Below are positions 10,560 through 21,228 of a stretch of 64,000 bases of DNA, in pieces (position 1 is the first letter of the stretch; each line of letters begins with the position of its first letter). The notes below the pieces were generated by a model that worked only from the letters and a program-made list of their open reading frames with translations, searched no databases and had not been told where the DNA came from. The translations under genes were made by a program, and so were the position numbers. The stretch covers positions 4,307,361 to 4,371,360 of the forward strand of contig NW_020653852.1 of the NCBI RefSeq assembly GCF_003589595.1. The letters run 5' to 3'. The DNA is from Hyposmocoma kahamanoa (taxonomy: Eukaryota; Arthropoda; Insecta; Lepidoptera; Cosmopterigidae).

Positions 10560-10925
10560 TTCTAGTGACACAATTATGTAAATTCGTATGAAAAAACACT
10601 TAAACATCTTATCAAGGTTGTAACGAAGAGAGAATCGATTTAGAGACTATAGTTTAGAAACAATTAATAATAAACAAAATAAAAAGGATTCAATTATTAT
10701 ATTATTAAGTTACTAAAAACTACGCAACTAATAAAATAATCGACAATAACCAAACAAAAAAAGCATAACATCAACAGCAATGAAACGAAAAACAAAACCT
10801 GCACGCAAAGCTCAAACAAAAGAAAACGACCCGCATTCAAAGTGTATGCACACGTATTGACGCGAGATACACAATAGCCGATTCGTTTTATCGATTCTAT
10901 GGTGTAAGTCTCTATGGATATATAT
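10560..10925 (+). repeat. Interspersed repeat shared with 54974-55242
   Basis: Shares, in order, AATCGATTTAGAGAC, an A-rich stretch rich in CAACA, GACCCGCATTCAA, ACACGTATTGACGCGAGATA, then ATCGATTCTATGGTGTAA with the second locus. It contains no conserved reading frame, so it is likely a non-coding mobile element of unknown type. Confidence 0.7.
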
Positions 10926-10969
10926 TCCGTTTTACGCATCAAGTAGTTGGGCTAATTTATTTTTATCTT

Positions 10970-11415
10970 TAACCGACTTCAAAAAAAGGAGGAGGTTCTC
11001 AATTCGACTGTACGTTTATTTTTGTATGTATGTTACGCGATAACTCCGGTATCTGTGAACCGATTTTCATGATTCTTTATTTGTTGGAAAGAGGGTACCT
11101 TCATAGTAGTCCCGTTTCATTTTGAAGAAAATCATCTACCTCTGAGGGTGGCTGATCACGCATGAACATTCATTTTTATAAATAGCGCCTAAATTTTACT
11201 TAAGGAGCAATTATTTTAATGGTTGGTTTTGCTATTCTCTAATTCAAGGCGTTGTTCTCTCTCAATATACTTTGAGTAGTGAGAACCGATTTTTATGATC
11301 TCCTGTTTTAAGTCCTGCACAGTGGCGAACTAAGGGATATTTTACAATAAAACTTGGCAAATAGATGTAATTCCACGTAATTTTGAGGTCGGTTTTTTTT
11401 AGTACTCTGTACTGA
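10970..11415 (+). repeat. Family E copy, long form
   Basis: Full long version: AACCGACTTCAAAAAAAGGA at the start, GTTACGCGATAACTCC, GGAAAGAGGGTACCTTCA, an extra middle block containing AAATAGCGCCTAAATTTTAC and TTTGAGTAGTGAGAACCG, and GAGGTCGGTTTTTTTTAGTA at the end. The terminal bases are inverted relative to each other (ACCGACTTCAAAA against ACCGACCTCAAAA). It apparently inserted in the repeat represented by 10560-10925 and 11563-11600. Confidence 0.85.
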
Positions 11416-11562
11416 GATTGTTATCATTTCAGTTTCTATCTAAGTACTTTATAGTTACTTAAACTTACAATCAAAAGAAATATTATTTGTTTTTCATATA
11501 TTATAACAAATTTATTATTTATTTTTGTAACCTGATTGTGAGAGTACCTAATGAAATAGTAT

Positions 11563-11600
11563 GCATACAACGTAAAAATTTGAAATGTCGCGCGCGCATT
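11563..11600 (+). repeat. Short block shared with 55638-55668
   Basis: GCATACAACGTAAAAATTTG and the following bases match the second locus. The order and direction equal those of the 10560/54974 pair, so it is probably the far part of the same element. Confidence 0.5.
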
Positions 11601-11984
11601 GCGGTGATTCAGAACGACGACAAAACAATACCAAATAAGTGTAATATATAGTTCGCTGGTCTTATTCATCTGGATATCCCCTGTAATAGAGCTTTAGTCC
11701 CGACTACTCCCATTCAAGCATAAAAAGTTATGTAGTCATTTCTTTCGTAGGATGTTCTAACCTCTGTATTGAAAAGTTATCATTTTACAGACGTGGCCAA
11801 GGGTGCGATATTACATCGTAATGTGTATTATGTGTATGTTTTACTGTATACAACAGCAATGCTGTGGTGTGAATTGTTGGGTAGGGAGAGCTTCCGTAAT
11901 CACTAACACCGGAGACTTAAAGACTGGGGGATTATGAAAAATGAGCTTCGATGCCCCTCAACATCAACCTATTTAAATGTCACA

Positions 11985-12115
11985 CTGCTGAACACAGGTC
12001 TCCTCTCAGGCCAGGGTTTAGGCCCTAGTTAAATAACGGAGGCGAGCCCGAATTCGAACCTACAGCCTCTGGTTGAGAAGCAATAGGTCTGACTATTATA
12101 TTACCACGGCTTTGA
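11985..12115 (-). repeat. tRNA-like SINE remnant
   Basis: On the minus strand a B-box-like GGTTCGAATTC follows a region that could derive from an A box (GCCGTGGTAATAT). On the plus strand the body reads CACTGCTGAACACAGGTCTC, a phrase common in lepidopteran repeats. Degenerate. Confidence 0.5.
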
Positions 12116-12562
12116 GTGTCCTAAGCATTCAAAATTAAGCAAAAAATTGTTTTAGCAATTTTCCACAAAACTAAAAAGACAAAAAAGGCACGAAATAGCC
12201 CTTTGTGACAAAAACATCACTCTTAAATACGAGCGCAACGTTTTCATTATAATAAAAATAGTCCTATGGCCAACAGAAAAAACACAATGGTAATCTGATA
12301 TGGGCGACCGGACCGTGCCACTTTTTAATAAAACTTCCAACTCGCCCATTGTTCCCATGTCGGGACCGTGAATTCGATGCCCCCAGTGACGTGATGCCCT
12401 AAATAGTTGCTTATTGCTTAACACGTTCATCGCCTTGGCGGGTCAATAAATGACCGGCACTACATCTATCTATTGGAGCCTTCGGGGGTCAAAGTGATCG
12501 GCACGACACATTGCAATTCCCATTGACGGCGCAAGTGGCAAACGCTACGTATTTAGCCATAG

Positions 12563-12877
12563 TAGTAGTAGAGCTGCATGTGAGAAAGAGAGAGACAGAT
12601 GATTACTGCTACCTTACCTATTTCTGCCCTCAAGTAGTATGTGAGCATTACTGTGTTCCGGTTTTGAAGGGTAAGTGGTAAAATTACAGGCCCATGGGGC
12701 TTGTCAACTTACGTCTCAGAGTAACGGGCGCAGTGGCAGTGCCCCTCAGATCTTTATGATTTAAAGCTCTGAGTGGTACTTCAATTGTCACGGCCTGTCC
12801 GTGACAGTTGAAGTACGTCGTGTCGCTTTCCACCAAGCGCACGACTTATTCGTCCCATCACTTAGTATTATAAAAAA
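12563..12877 (-). repeat. Family A copy, near full length
   Basis: Minus-strand copy from AGTAGTAGTAGAGCTGCATG to CCATCACTTAGTATTATAAA. The hairpin arms GTGCCCCTCAGA and TCTGAGTGGTAC are recognisable. A palindromic insertion GTCACGGCCTGTCCGTGAC lies at about 12791-12809. Confidence 0.85.
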
Positions 12878-13178
12878 TAAGTAGACCAATTTCGTTTGTA
12901 GAATCTTTAAGCCTTTTTTCCTGAAAAGTTGTTATTTTGCAGATGACACCTTATTACACCAATCGTATGGAACTGTTTCTTACCGGCAACCTTCTTACAG
13001 GTACCACATAAAATGGTATGACATTGGTTACCAAATACTAAGTTGGTATAATCATAACCATTAGGGAGATATGGGATGTGACTTGTGTTGAGAATGTGGT
13101 GCCTTTCCATTTCCACGCAAGCATGTGCGCGAGCTTTGCCACCATTCCTTTGATCTGACTGTACTCGAATCTGCATAC

Positions 13179-13252
13179 GTCTGTTATGGACAGGCGTGAA
13201 GCTTACCATCAGGCGCGCGACTTGTTCGTCCCGTCATTTAATATTATAAAGA
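13179..13252 (-). repeat. Family A fragment, 5' end only
   Basis: Contains CTGTTATGGACAGGCGTG, CAGGCGCGCGACTTGTTCGT and CCGTCATTTAATATTATAAA. The remaining three quarters of the family are absent. Confidence 0.8.
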
Positions 13253-13257
13253 AGAAG

Positions 13258-13405
13258 TTCCTCTGTCGCACAGGTGAGAAATGGAACTCCCTTCCAGGGC
13301 TCGTATCCCTCCATCTTACGACACAGGGTTCTTCAAACGAGGTGTGAAGAGGCACATTGTAGGCATGCAGTGATTGTATTAACACTGCACTAGGCTCCTT
13401 CATGT
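13258..13405 (+). pseudogene. Non-LTR reverse transcriptase C-terminal remnant
   Basis: Reads EKWNSLPG in one frame, then PPSYDTGFFKRGVKRHIVG followed by a stop in another. This is the W-N-S-L-P ... F-K ... V terminal pattern of lepidopteran non-LTR reverse transcriptases, also seen at 18338, 19085 and 34436. One single-base frameshift separates the blocks. No other domain is present. Confidence 0.6.
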
Positions 13406-13447
13406 TTGGATTCCATTTTCCATTTTACATAAAAAAAAAGAAGGGCG

Positions 13448-13640
13448 ACGCTAAAAAATCCGTTCAAACCAAAGACCAAGACTGTTGTTACAAACGCATA
13501 GAAAAATTCGTAAGATCTGCCGACTCGATCTATAGCTCAGTTGGTAGAGCGGTCGCCCTGATTTGGCACAGACGCAGGTTTGTGTCCTATTAGATCGATT
13601 TTTTTTTCTTAAGTCCAACTTTTGTATTAATAATTCAATT
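13448..13640 (+). repeat. Family B tRNA-like composite repeat, diverged
   Basis: The A-box-like TAGCTCAGTTGG (13543) and weak B box GGTTTGTGTCC (13575) sit in a tRNA-like stretch. The upstream AAATCCGTTCAAACC block and the downstream TTTTGTATTAATAATT tail match the family. The tRNA-like part differs in sequence from the other copies, so it may represent a related subfamily. Confidence 0.65.
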
Positions 13641-13989
13641 GTATTAATAATAATATACTTTACATACAATGTCATATTTATTTTTAAAAACAAACATTCA
13701 GTTTCCATAATTGACTAGAAATGATAAAGCCTGAAATATTTCCGAATCGGCGCTCGTGTGTATAATCGTTCAGCAATGAATACAATGTTTCATCTCGGGC
13801 CGACACTCTCAATTAAAATGGCTCCCACAACACGGCGCATACTACACGTTTCCAATTGGATTCAATTCTGTCTCATTATTATGTATGCCTTTTGATTGAG
13901 TGTATTGAATTTCTTTTGACATAGTGTTTTCATTCGATTTTGGGTTGTTATTTATTTATTATTGTGTTTACAATGCTCTACAATAAATT

Positions 13990-14640
13990 GTTCCAGTCTG
14001 CCGACGGTACGGCGGGAGTCTGATCAGAGCCTTCCGCCATTGATACGCCTTTACGGGCGTCTCTAGTTGACTCGGAGTCTGGGTATGGATTGCCAGGGCT
14101 TGTAGCAATTGCAGGGACGAAGATGTTCATCTTAGTAGCTGTTTGGACGGAGTTCTATTGTGAAAAGATGTGCGGCGTACGTGAGTCGCCCTTTAAGTTG
14201 GAATTTATGTTACTCTTTCGCTGAACATTGCGACTGATATCTTCGGTACTAATCTAAAGAAATAGTAAAGGATAAATTAGATATCCTTCGGTCCCCCAGC
14301 CGTTTAGGAATTGGAGAGACATCGGCATCGCGAGGTGAGCCTGCCTGTTTAGAAAGTGGAAATTTGATGGATGAATTTAGATTCAAAGACATAGCGGTGA
14401 CACAGGTGCAATGCACAAGGGTGAGCGTGCCAACAGCTTCGGCACCTATCTGGACAATAGGGAGGGTGCTGCACCTTTTGTTGTGTTGTAGCCTTTTGAG
14501 GACCGGATGAAATCTATGTAAACGGGTTGACCTGGGGTCAGGATCTGTCTGATAAGGTCCCAGTTTGGTCTTGCTGGTGTTGGTAATAGTGCCCTTCTCG
14601 TATAACCAAAGGTTGAAAGGAAGGGGCATTAAAATCAAAA
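13990..14640. other. Unclassified segment of higher G+C content
   Basis: This block is richer in G+C and CpG than its surroundings. Open reading of 129 codons exists on the minus strand (14638-14249), without a motif I recognise, and shorter openings exist on the plus strand. It may be a decayed element gag or polymerase, or a host-derived sequence. I do not assign a function. Confidence 0.3.
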
Positions 14641-15586
14641 CGTAGCAGAGAGATATGGAACTGTTCTACAATAAACCGTACACAGATTTTTTACAGTATC
14701 GTTATTTATGAGTACAAACTTTCAAAATTCTAACCTAAAAGCGATCGCCGCCCCGTTTACCTCTGACCTCGTAAGATTAGAACGCTAACGAAAATTACTG
14801 AACGCAATCCGGATGCTAAAATGAATGTGATTACAGCACTCGTAAATTCAATTAAAACTATGGAGAAATAACTAGAAATTATTTTGAAATCTCGCCCTTA
14901 TTTCCCTTTTCGGGAATTATTATTATAATTACCTCGTGTTCGTGAAGCAGCACTTTATTCAAACAAAATAATATCTTTATTCAAATACTTTTACATTACA
15001 AATAATACAGAGTAAGTAATGCTAGATTCATAAAATCAAACAGACGACAAAAGATACATGTAGCAAACTTACGAAACCCAGGCCTAAACTATACTAAGCC
15101 GAAAAGCGCTATCCTTGAGATACACCCTTTTAGTTTTTTTTATACCTTTCAATAGCTACAATAATTTCGTATCTAATGATATAATAGAAATAGCGCTATC
15201 TAATTTAAAACATTTAAAAAACCACTAAGAAACATTTTTAAATACAATACAATTTTATTTTTCTCAAAACTTACTCCGACTGAGATAGTGCTTTTCGGCT
15301 TATCAGGGCAATATACAGATGTTTTTATTTTAGAAGGCAGTGTTGATTTAGACGGGGATAGAGTACATAATATACAACATTCACTTTTAGCATGTGTGCA
15401 TTTCAACTTTACGCTTCATTATCTATTACCATAACTTAACAATTTTGATTGGTTATTGCTTAAAACACGCGTTTTTTACAATACTATAATTCACTATAAG
15501 ATAACTTAATGTGGGCTTACGTTAATTTGATCATCACCCTAGCGGATAGGTCTATGGAAAGGTTTAGGTCGAAGACCACAGTTTTT
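14641..15586. other. Unassigned, no gene seen
   Basis: A+T-rich. CCGAAAAGCGCTATC (15099) recurs inverted as GATAGTGCTTTTCGGCTTA (15285), giving a loose inverted repeat of about 200 bp span. No coding signal. Confidence 0.4.
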
Positions 15587-15759
15587 TAACGGGACAAAAA
15601 TATCGACAAGCCTGTCCGTAGCAATTGCAGTGCCACTCAGAGCTTTAAATCGTAAAGATCTGAGGAACACTGCCAGTAGCCCAGCGCCTTAAGACGTAAG
15701 TTAACAAGTCCCATGTACCTGTAATTTCACCACCGCTCATTACTGCTGGGCGGCAGAAC
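15587..15759 (+). repeat. Family A copy with internal deletions
   Basis: TAACGGGACAAAAA then CAAGCCTGTCCGTAGCAATT, the hairpin arms CACTCAGAGC and GATCTGAGGAACACTGCC, and GTAAGTTAACAAGTCCCATG. It stops after CATTACTGCTGGGCGGCAG. The 3' end is missing. Confidence 0.8.
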
Positions 15760-16019
15760 GGGTTAGGGATTTGACACGTTTTCCAAGAGCTGTGAACCTT
15801 TATCATGGTGTTTATATATTCACCGTTAGTGAGAGTTATTCACAGAATAGTAAACAATGGTAGGGCCTTAAGCCTTGTTTATTATCAGAACCGTTGTCGC
15901 CAAAACTACCACATATATAATGTTAAACACCATGAAATTTTGATAAAGGTAGGTCGTAGTTTCTTATTTAAAAGGTGTAAAAAAATAATGTAAAAAAGGA
16001 ATGTTAATATAATTTAAAC

Positions 16020-16288
16020 GGTAACCTATCACAAACTCGAATTTTTTTTCTGTCATAATGTTTGTTCAAATTTTCATTACACCGAAAATCGGATTATAAC
16101 GAAACCGTTGTCTTTCAGGATATGATGTTTATCGCAAAGACACGATTAGGTTCGGTTCGGTTAGGTTAAGTTAGGTTTAAAAGAAAAAACATTTTCCTCT
16201 CAAAATTACTTTCGAGGTGATGAAAATTCGAGCAAAAGTTATTTCTGTAAAATGTCATTTGATTTTGATTTGATATTGATAGGTAACC
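16020..16288. mobile_element. MITE with 12-bp TIRs and 9-bp target duplication
   Basis: A perfect 12-bp terminal inverted repeat, GGTAACCTATCA at 16020-16031 and TGATAGGTAACC at 16277-16288, encloses 269 bp. The flanks carry a perfect 9-bp direct repeat AATTTAAAC (16011-16019 and 16289-16297). Inside lie ATTTTCATTACACCGAAAA, GTTTATCGCAAAG and a TTAGGTTAAGTTAGGTT run. There is no coding capacity. A 9-bp duplication is compatible with Mutator-like or Merlin-like elements. The superfamily is not settled. A partial second copy lies at 29340-29576. Confidence 0.85.
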
Positions 16289-16544
16289 AATTTAAACTTT
16301 ATCCAGTTGGCTTATCGTTGAACGACGATTAACGTCTAATAACGTTCTCAAAAAAAAGTCTACCATATTTCAAACAAAGGGTTATAGCAAAAAACTTATT
16401 ACGATATACAGACAAAAGATGGAAAATATTATCACTACAATACTAAACATTCACAAAAGTAACAACTCGGATGTCAAAGTCGCCCCAGAGATTCGCACCA
16501 TAGACCTCTCAGTTAAAAAGCGACCTCTCTCCCACTGGTTTACC

Positions 16545-16740
16545 ACCTACAAATGGATCCGTAGCTCAGTTGGCTAAACGGTAGCCGCGTTGAGACAACA
16601 GTCGCTGTTTTGACTCCAGTTGGGATGAAGGATTTTTTGCGATTGTTTGATATTTGTATAAATATTAACAACAAACTAGTGGAATATTTTCACAAAAAAT
16701 GGATGAATATCTATAGGGTAGTGAAAAATCATGATATTCT
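16545..16740 (+). repeat. Family B-like tRNA-derived repeat
   Basis: GGATCCGTAGCTCAGTTGG gives a good A box. A weak B box (GTTTTGACTCC) follows 45 bp later, then the family tail: GATGAAGGATTTTTTGCG, TTGTATAAATATTAAC and CAAACTAGTGGAATATTTTC. The tail identifies it as family B although the tRNA-like head differs. Confidence 0.65.
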
Positions 16741-16778
16741 ATAAAAATAACAATTAAAGAAATATACGCTACTTAGAT

Positions 16779-17012
16779 TTTCTGCCACCAAGCAGTAATG
16801 TCAGTATTACTGTGTTTCAGTTTTGAACGGTGCTGGTGAAATTACAGGCACATAGGACTTGTCTACTTATGTCTCAGGGTGACGGAAGCAGCGGCAGTGC
16901 CCCTCAGATCTTTGCGATTTAAAGCTCTGAGTGGCACTGGAACTGTTACGGGCAAAGGCGTGAAGCTTACCATCAGACGCAAAACTTGTTCGTCCCGTCA
17001 CTTGATATTATA
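16779..17012 (-). repeat. Family A copy
   Basis: Minus strand, from CTGCCACCAAGCAGTAATGT to CGTCCCGTCACTTGATATTA. The hairpin arms GTGCCCCTCAGA and TCTGAGTGGCAC are both present. The 3' end of the family (GGCAGTACTTCCC) is missing. Confidence 0.85.
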
Positions 17013-17035
17013 TATGAAAAAGATCTGAAATAAAT

Positions 17036-17112
17036 AATATCATTTCCAATTTAAACAAATCACTTCCCAAATTGGCCCTACGGGGAATCAAACCGGTACC
17101 ACCTGGTCGCTG
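17036..17112 (-). repeat. Family F SINE fragment
   Basis: The plus strand reads CTTCCCAAATTGGCCCTAC then GGGGAATCAAACCGG, so the minus strand has a B-box-like GGTTTGATTCC. It matches the segments at 25528 and 43085. The A-box end is lost. Confidence 0.6.
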
Positions 17113-17436
17113 TTGATTGCGTGTATTCAATATCTTATTTCAGTTTTCGTTAGAATACAGTTTGTTTACTTCCGTACCCTTTCAGGGTACCCCAATTGTA
17201 GCATTAGTGTTTATTATACTACGTTGGACGGATGGGGCCAATATGTTCATGTTTACACCATTAGTATGATGGTGGTCATTTTGTTTACTGCCCACTGTTT
17301 AGATAGGAAAGTGACAGGTCATTTAAAAGTTACCCTTCAACAAATTGCTTTAGAGACTATCGCCTAATTCCACACGAACGGTCACTTAATTTAATGCTTA
17401 ATAAGTAATACAAGTTGAATACCCTATGTCTTTGTA

Positions 17437-17957
17437 TGTATGGAGCGCAGGGCGCTGGCTGTCCGTGGCAATATGTTGGCTCGCAGGTTTGCACGATGTA
17501 CAGATGAAGTAAAGGTAACGCTTTTTAAAGCATATTGTCAGTCTTTTTACACGTGCAGCCTGTGGGTCAGTTACACGCGGCGGACATACGGAGCACTGCG
17601 TTCCCAGTATAACAATGCGTTCAGGATGCTGTTCCGACTTCCACCTTTCTGTAGCGCGTCGACCATGTTTCCTGAGAAACATGTAGACGATTTCTACGCT
17701 ATCATGCGAAAGCGTAGTGCATCGCTACTCCGTCGTATGCGTCTCAGTACGAACAGCATCCTGAGCACATTGGTGGAAAGATGGGAGTCCCCAATGCTGG
17801 GGCGGTGGATGCGCTTGCACACTGCTGCCAATGCGTAGCCAGTTGTCCTGACATTGGCTGGTTTTTATTTTATTATTTTAAACCTAACACTAGCTTAAGT
17901 ATTTTTCGTTACTAACAAATATTATGGATGAATGTAAGTCTGAAATAAATGGATTAC

Positions 17958-17996
<39 letters not shown>
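17437..17996 (+). pseudogene. Non-LTR reverse transcriptase C-terminal end with (ATT)n tail
   Basis: An open segment to 17838 encodes ERRALAVRGNMLARRF, then VTLFKAYCQSFYTCSLW, YNNAFRMLFRLPPFCSAS and a run ending RWMRLHTAANA. This is the C-terminal region downstream of the reverse-transcriptase core in a widespread lepidopteran non-LTR group. About 100 bp of 3' UTR and AATAAA-like sequence follow, then an (ATT)n tail from 17947 to 17996. The frame is open across 132 codons, so the copy is relatively young despite its 5' truncation. The exact clade is not certain. Confidence 0.65.
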
Positions 17997-18052
17997 GTCG
18001 AAGTCGCATATATTCCAAAGATTAGCACGAATCACTTTGCTTCCACATGTGT

Positions 18053-18314
18053 ACGCAGTAGAACTCCTTGTGAAAGAGTTGTGTAGGAAGGTACTGTCAC
18101 TTTACCTATTTCTGCGGCCAATCAGTAATAAGAGCATTACTCCATTCCGGTTTGGAAGGGTAAGGGGGTCTTTTGTCTCAGGATGACGGGCGGAGTGGCA
18201 GTGCCGTTAAGATCTTTGCAATTTAAAGCTCTGAATGGCATTGCAACTGTTATGGATAGACGTGTCGCTTACCACTAGACGCATGACTTGTTCGTCCCGC
18301 CACTCAAATCATAA
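18053..18314 (-). repeat. Family A copy, near full length
   Basis: Minus strand, from ACGCAGTAGAACTCCTTGTG to CGTCCCGCCACTCAAATCAT. One deletion removes most of the GGTGCTGGTGAAATTACAGG segment. The 5' end of the repeat is at the right. Confidence 0.85.
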
Positions 18315-18337
18315 AAAAACTTAAATAGCAAACAGCT

Positions 18338-18490
18338 ATGGAGTGGAATTCCCTGGCTGCAGACATATTCCCTGAACGCTATAACTTAGACCAAGCGCAA
18401 AGGCTAGAGAGATTAGAATTACTTTAGGCGTGATTGCTGTATCGTCGACCTCATCGTCACTTCCCATCAGGTGAGTTGGAGGTTAAATGC
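18338..18490 (+). pseudogene. Non-LTR reverse transcriptase C-terminal remnant
   Basis: The frame starting at 18349 reads MEWNSLAADIFPERYNLDQ before a stop, the same W-N-S-L ... F-P-E-R-Y-N-L-D motif as at 34500-34560 and, inverted, at 19230. The 3' part CATCAGGTGAGTTGGAGGTT is also shared. Confidence 0.7.
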
Positions 18491-19084
18491 GTGCTTAATC
18501 TATCATAAAAGTATAAGTAATCAAGGTTGAGCAGAATACGTGATATATAATTATTACAAAATACTTACTTAGCATGTATTCAAAACAGACATTACAAATT
18601 ACAATCACTACCACTAGCCGGACATCAGGAAAGCATTTGAAATATCAATTACAAAATACATTAATGTCAGATATATGAAATACATACATATGTACACAGA
18701 GTGTTTTTTTTCAAATGTGACAGTATGGGGAAATCCGAAACCCTAGAAGATACAAGGAAACTGTCCTGGGAACCATTAAGTCTCTTTTTGTGAAAATCAT
18801 CACAATCAATCAAACAAGCTTTTGTGTGAAAAATCATTTTATTAAATTTGACCAACTTTTGCTGTTCCGATTTTTTTCCTTCCATGCAATAAAATGTGTA
18901 CATCATAAAACTGAGTCAATCAGAACTAAAAAAATTGATTAATTTTGTTAATTTTTACGGCTTGACTAAAAATTGACTACGCCAACACAGTTTTCACAAA
19001 AAAAGACTTAATGGTGACTAAGACAGTTTTCTTGTATCTTCTATGGTTTCGAATTTCCCCATAGTGTCCCATAAAAAAACATTC
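18491..19084. other. Unassigned, no gene seen
   Basis: A+T-rich, no repeat shared within the window and no coding signal. Confidence 0.4.
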
Positions 19085-19580
19085 TTATATGCCGCATCAT
19101 CGTTTGACCTCCATCTCACCTGATGGAAAGTGAAGATGAAGACAACGGTGTAGCATGTACACCTAATTCATGCTTATTCACTCTCGCTTTGGAAGGTCCA
19201 AGTTGTAGCGTTCGAGAAATAAATCCACAGGCAGAGATTTCCACTCTCTATCGTGCGAATCCTGGGAATATTCACAACATAGGGGTGGAAGCCCACCCCC
19301 GTCAGTCCCCCGATAATGGAAAAGGGAAGGCAGAATTAAATTATGCAATTCCATCGCACACTCTCGTGGTTATATCCTGTAGAATACCGATAAGCAAGCA
19401 ACTTTTCGGTGGTGTCCAAGACTCTGCAGCTTCGCCTTTACTAATTCCGAGTCACCTATAAGCCTCTTGATACGCTTGTCGATTGAACCTAAAGTGACCA
19501 GTTGGTATTTAGCAGAGCCATCCCATAAGTGGCAGAAGTACTCCATACACGACCTGGTGCATGCTTGTAGAACTATGATT
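19085..19580 (-). pseudogene. Non-LTR reverse transcriptase C-terminal remnant, longest copy
   Basis: Read from about 19563 leftward in one frame: CTRSCMEYFCHLWDGSAKYQ, SIDKRIKRLIGDSELVKAKL, HHRKVACLSVFYRI, a TAA stop, ECAMELHNLILPSLFHY, REWKSLPVDLFLERYNLDL, then stops. This is the conserved C-terminal half of a lepidopteran non-LTR reverse transcriptase. The single internal TAA replaces a codon in an otherwise continuous frame, so it was disabled by point mutation as well as 5' truncation. The same family is seen at 18338 and 34436. Confidence 0.8.
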
Positions 19581-20317
19581 ACCTACTAATTAGTTACAAT
19601 GCCATCTATCGACTAGTATGGTGAAACATTAAGCAGTACGCTTGGATTTGGTCAATTACAGACCTGGTAAAACCGGAAGCGACAATTGTCACTTGTAATG
19701 TTGCTAGCGCCACCGGATGTGACAGTTGTCGGTTGTAATGTTGAGTGTAATAACCGGAGTGCGCTTACGCGGGAGAAACACGCGGGAGAACCGCCATACT
19801 TGTTGTTGCGACCGAACCAATCGGACGTTCGCCAGCTCTGTATTGATCTCGTTGTATTTCACATTTTTAATCCATTTCTAGCCATGTGATCCTAAGAGTT
19901 ATTGTGTAACTGATAATTAAATTAAGTAAACGAGTACCTGTGCTATTGATATGTTATAATATTTTGAAATGAAAAGGAGTTGAATGAATACGCGCCTGTG
20001 ACCATAGTGTGAGAATTTAATTCAAGATTTCTTGGGCCCGTTGATGATGGAATTCCTGATAACGAGTCATTTTATACATATTTTATGTCGAAATACGAGT
20101 ATGGAAGACGTTGAGGCAAACACTATAAATACTCATTTAGTCAGGAATTATATAGGAAAAGTACGTGGATTGGCCTACTCGCTCTTCGTTATCAAACTTA
20201 TTCAGCCGGCGGAGCTTTAATAACGTCAGTTTCATGACAATAATTCAATTAACCACTTTTCATAGTAATTCGTTCCAAAGTATAAAATATGGCTTAGGTT
20301 AAAACTGATTTTTAAAT
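19581..20317. other. Unassigned, no gene seen
   Basis: Near 19668-19745 an imperfect direct repeat around GTGACAGTTGTCGGTTGTAA occurs twice. No coding signal or shared repeat otherwise. Confidence 0.4.
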
Positions 20318-20534
20318 AATTATTAACACAAAAATCGAACACTCTAAAAAAAATTCTTCGATTCGGCCTGATTCGTACCGACGTCTTCTAAGAAACCATG
20401 CTAGACGCTATGCCAACTAAGCCACGGCATCATCAGCTCACGAATTTTTCTACGTGCTTGTAGTCGGATCTTTGTGTTTGGTTTTCAACGACTTTTTAGC
20501 CGTAACGCCATCTATGAGAAATCTGTGAAATTAT
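20318..20534 (-). repeat. Family B tRNA-like composite repeat
   Basis: On the minus strand: CTCATAGATGGCGTTACGG, then CGTGGCTTAGTTGG (A box), AAGACGTCGGTACGAATCA (weakened B box) and ATCGAAGAATTTTTTTTAGA with the tail TTTTTGTGTTAATAATT. All family blocks are in order, so the copy is complete apart from its A+T linker. Confidence 0.85.
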
Positions 20535-21008
20535 TTCGTAGATGTTTTAAAAGTCATACTTGTTAATTTTCCAAGTAGCTTACACAAACAGCCTCTCTTG
20601 TCAATACACGCTCGTTTATAAAGCATTGACCACCAACTTCATTTCTTATTTTCATATGCAACCCAGCTAACGATCATCATGTCATAGGACCACGTTAAAT
20701 GACTAGTTATACTAGACAGATGTGTTTAGGATTTATTATCGTCTTTCCCCCGCCTTTATCACATTATTGCGGTTGCAGCATCTCTTTTTCTTCCATTCAT
20801 CTCTACCGCCCGTCACCTGTCGTTGTTCATTCCTTTCATATACATATCATCTTTCACACAAACCATCCATCACGTGTTGGGTTATTTTTTAAATTATTAA
20901 ACGTTGTGATTCGATCTCTACTGACACGTATGTTCCTTCAAATTTTTATTAAGATTTATGTACTGATTTATTTATTTATTTATTGTGACTTCGTTTATTA
21001 GTAGAAAC
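20535..21008. other. Unassigned, no gene seen
   Basis: A 100-codon open stretch at 20699-21001 has no recognisable motif and a composition like the surrounding A+T-rich DNA. I do not call it a gene. Confidence 0.4.
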
Positions 21009-21228
21009 ATAGCAGCTGTAGAGCTCCTTGTGAGAGAGTTCGTCCAGGGAAGTACTGCCACCTTATCTATTTCTGCCAAGCATTAATGTGAGCATTACTA
21101 GGTCCCAGTTTTGAAGGGTACAGGTGTTGTGAAATTATAGGCACGTGGGACTTGTCATCTTATGTATCAGGGTCCAGTGGTAATGATAATAATAATGACT
21201 GTGCAATTTAAAACTCGGAGTGTTGCAC
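21009..21228 (-). repeat. Family A copy, 3' two thirds
   Basis: Minus strand, starting AGCAGCTGTAGAGCTCCTTG. It keeps TCGTCCAGGGAAGTACTGCC and CACGTGGGACTTGTCATCTT. The hairpin region is replaced by a TAATGATAATAATAATGA run. The 5' end is lost. Confidence 0.8.

Noticed and set aside
13527..13605. Possible tRNA gene
   Set aside because: A-box-like sequence is good, but the B box is weak, the arms do not fold convincingly and the flanks match family B.
14249..14638. 129-codon minus-strand opening
   Set aside because: No recognised motif; listed only as part of an unclassified G+C-richer block.
16135..16175. TTAGG-like run that might be an insect telomere repeat
   Set aside because: Only a few imperfect units, and it lies inside a MITE repeated at 29440.
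20699..21001. 100-codon opening with hydrophobic C-terminus
   Set aside because: Composition follows the local T-rich DNA; there is no start context, homologous motif or second copy to support it.
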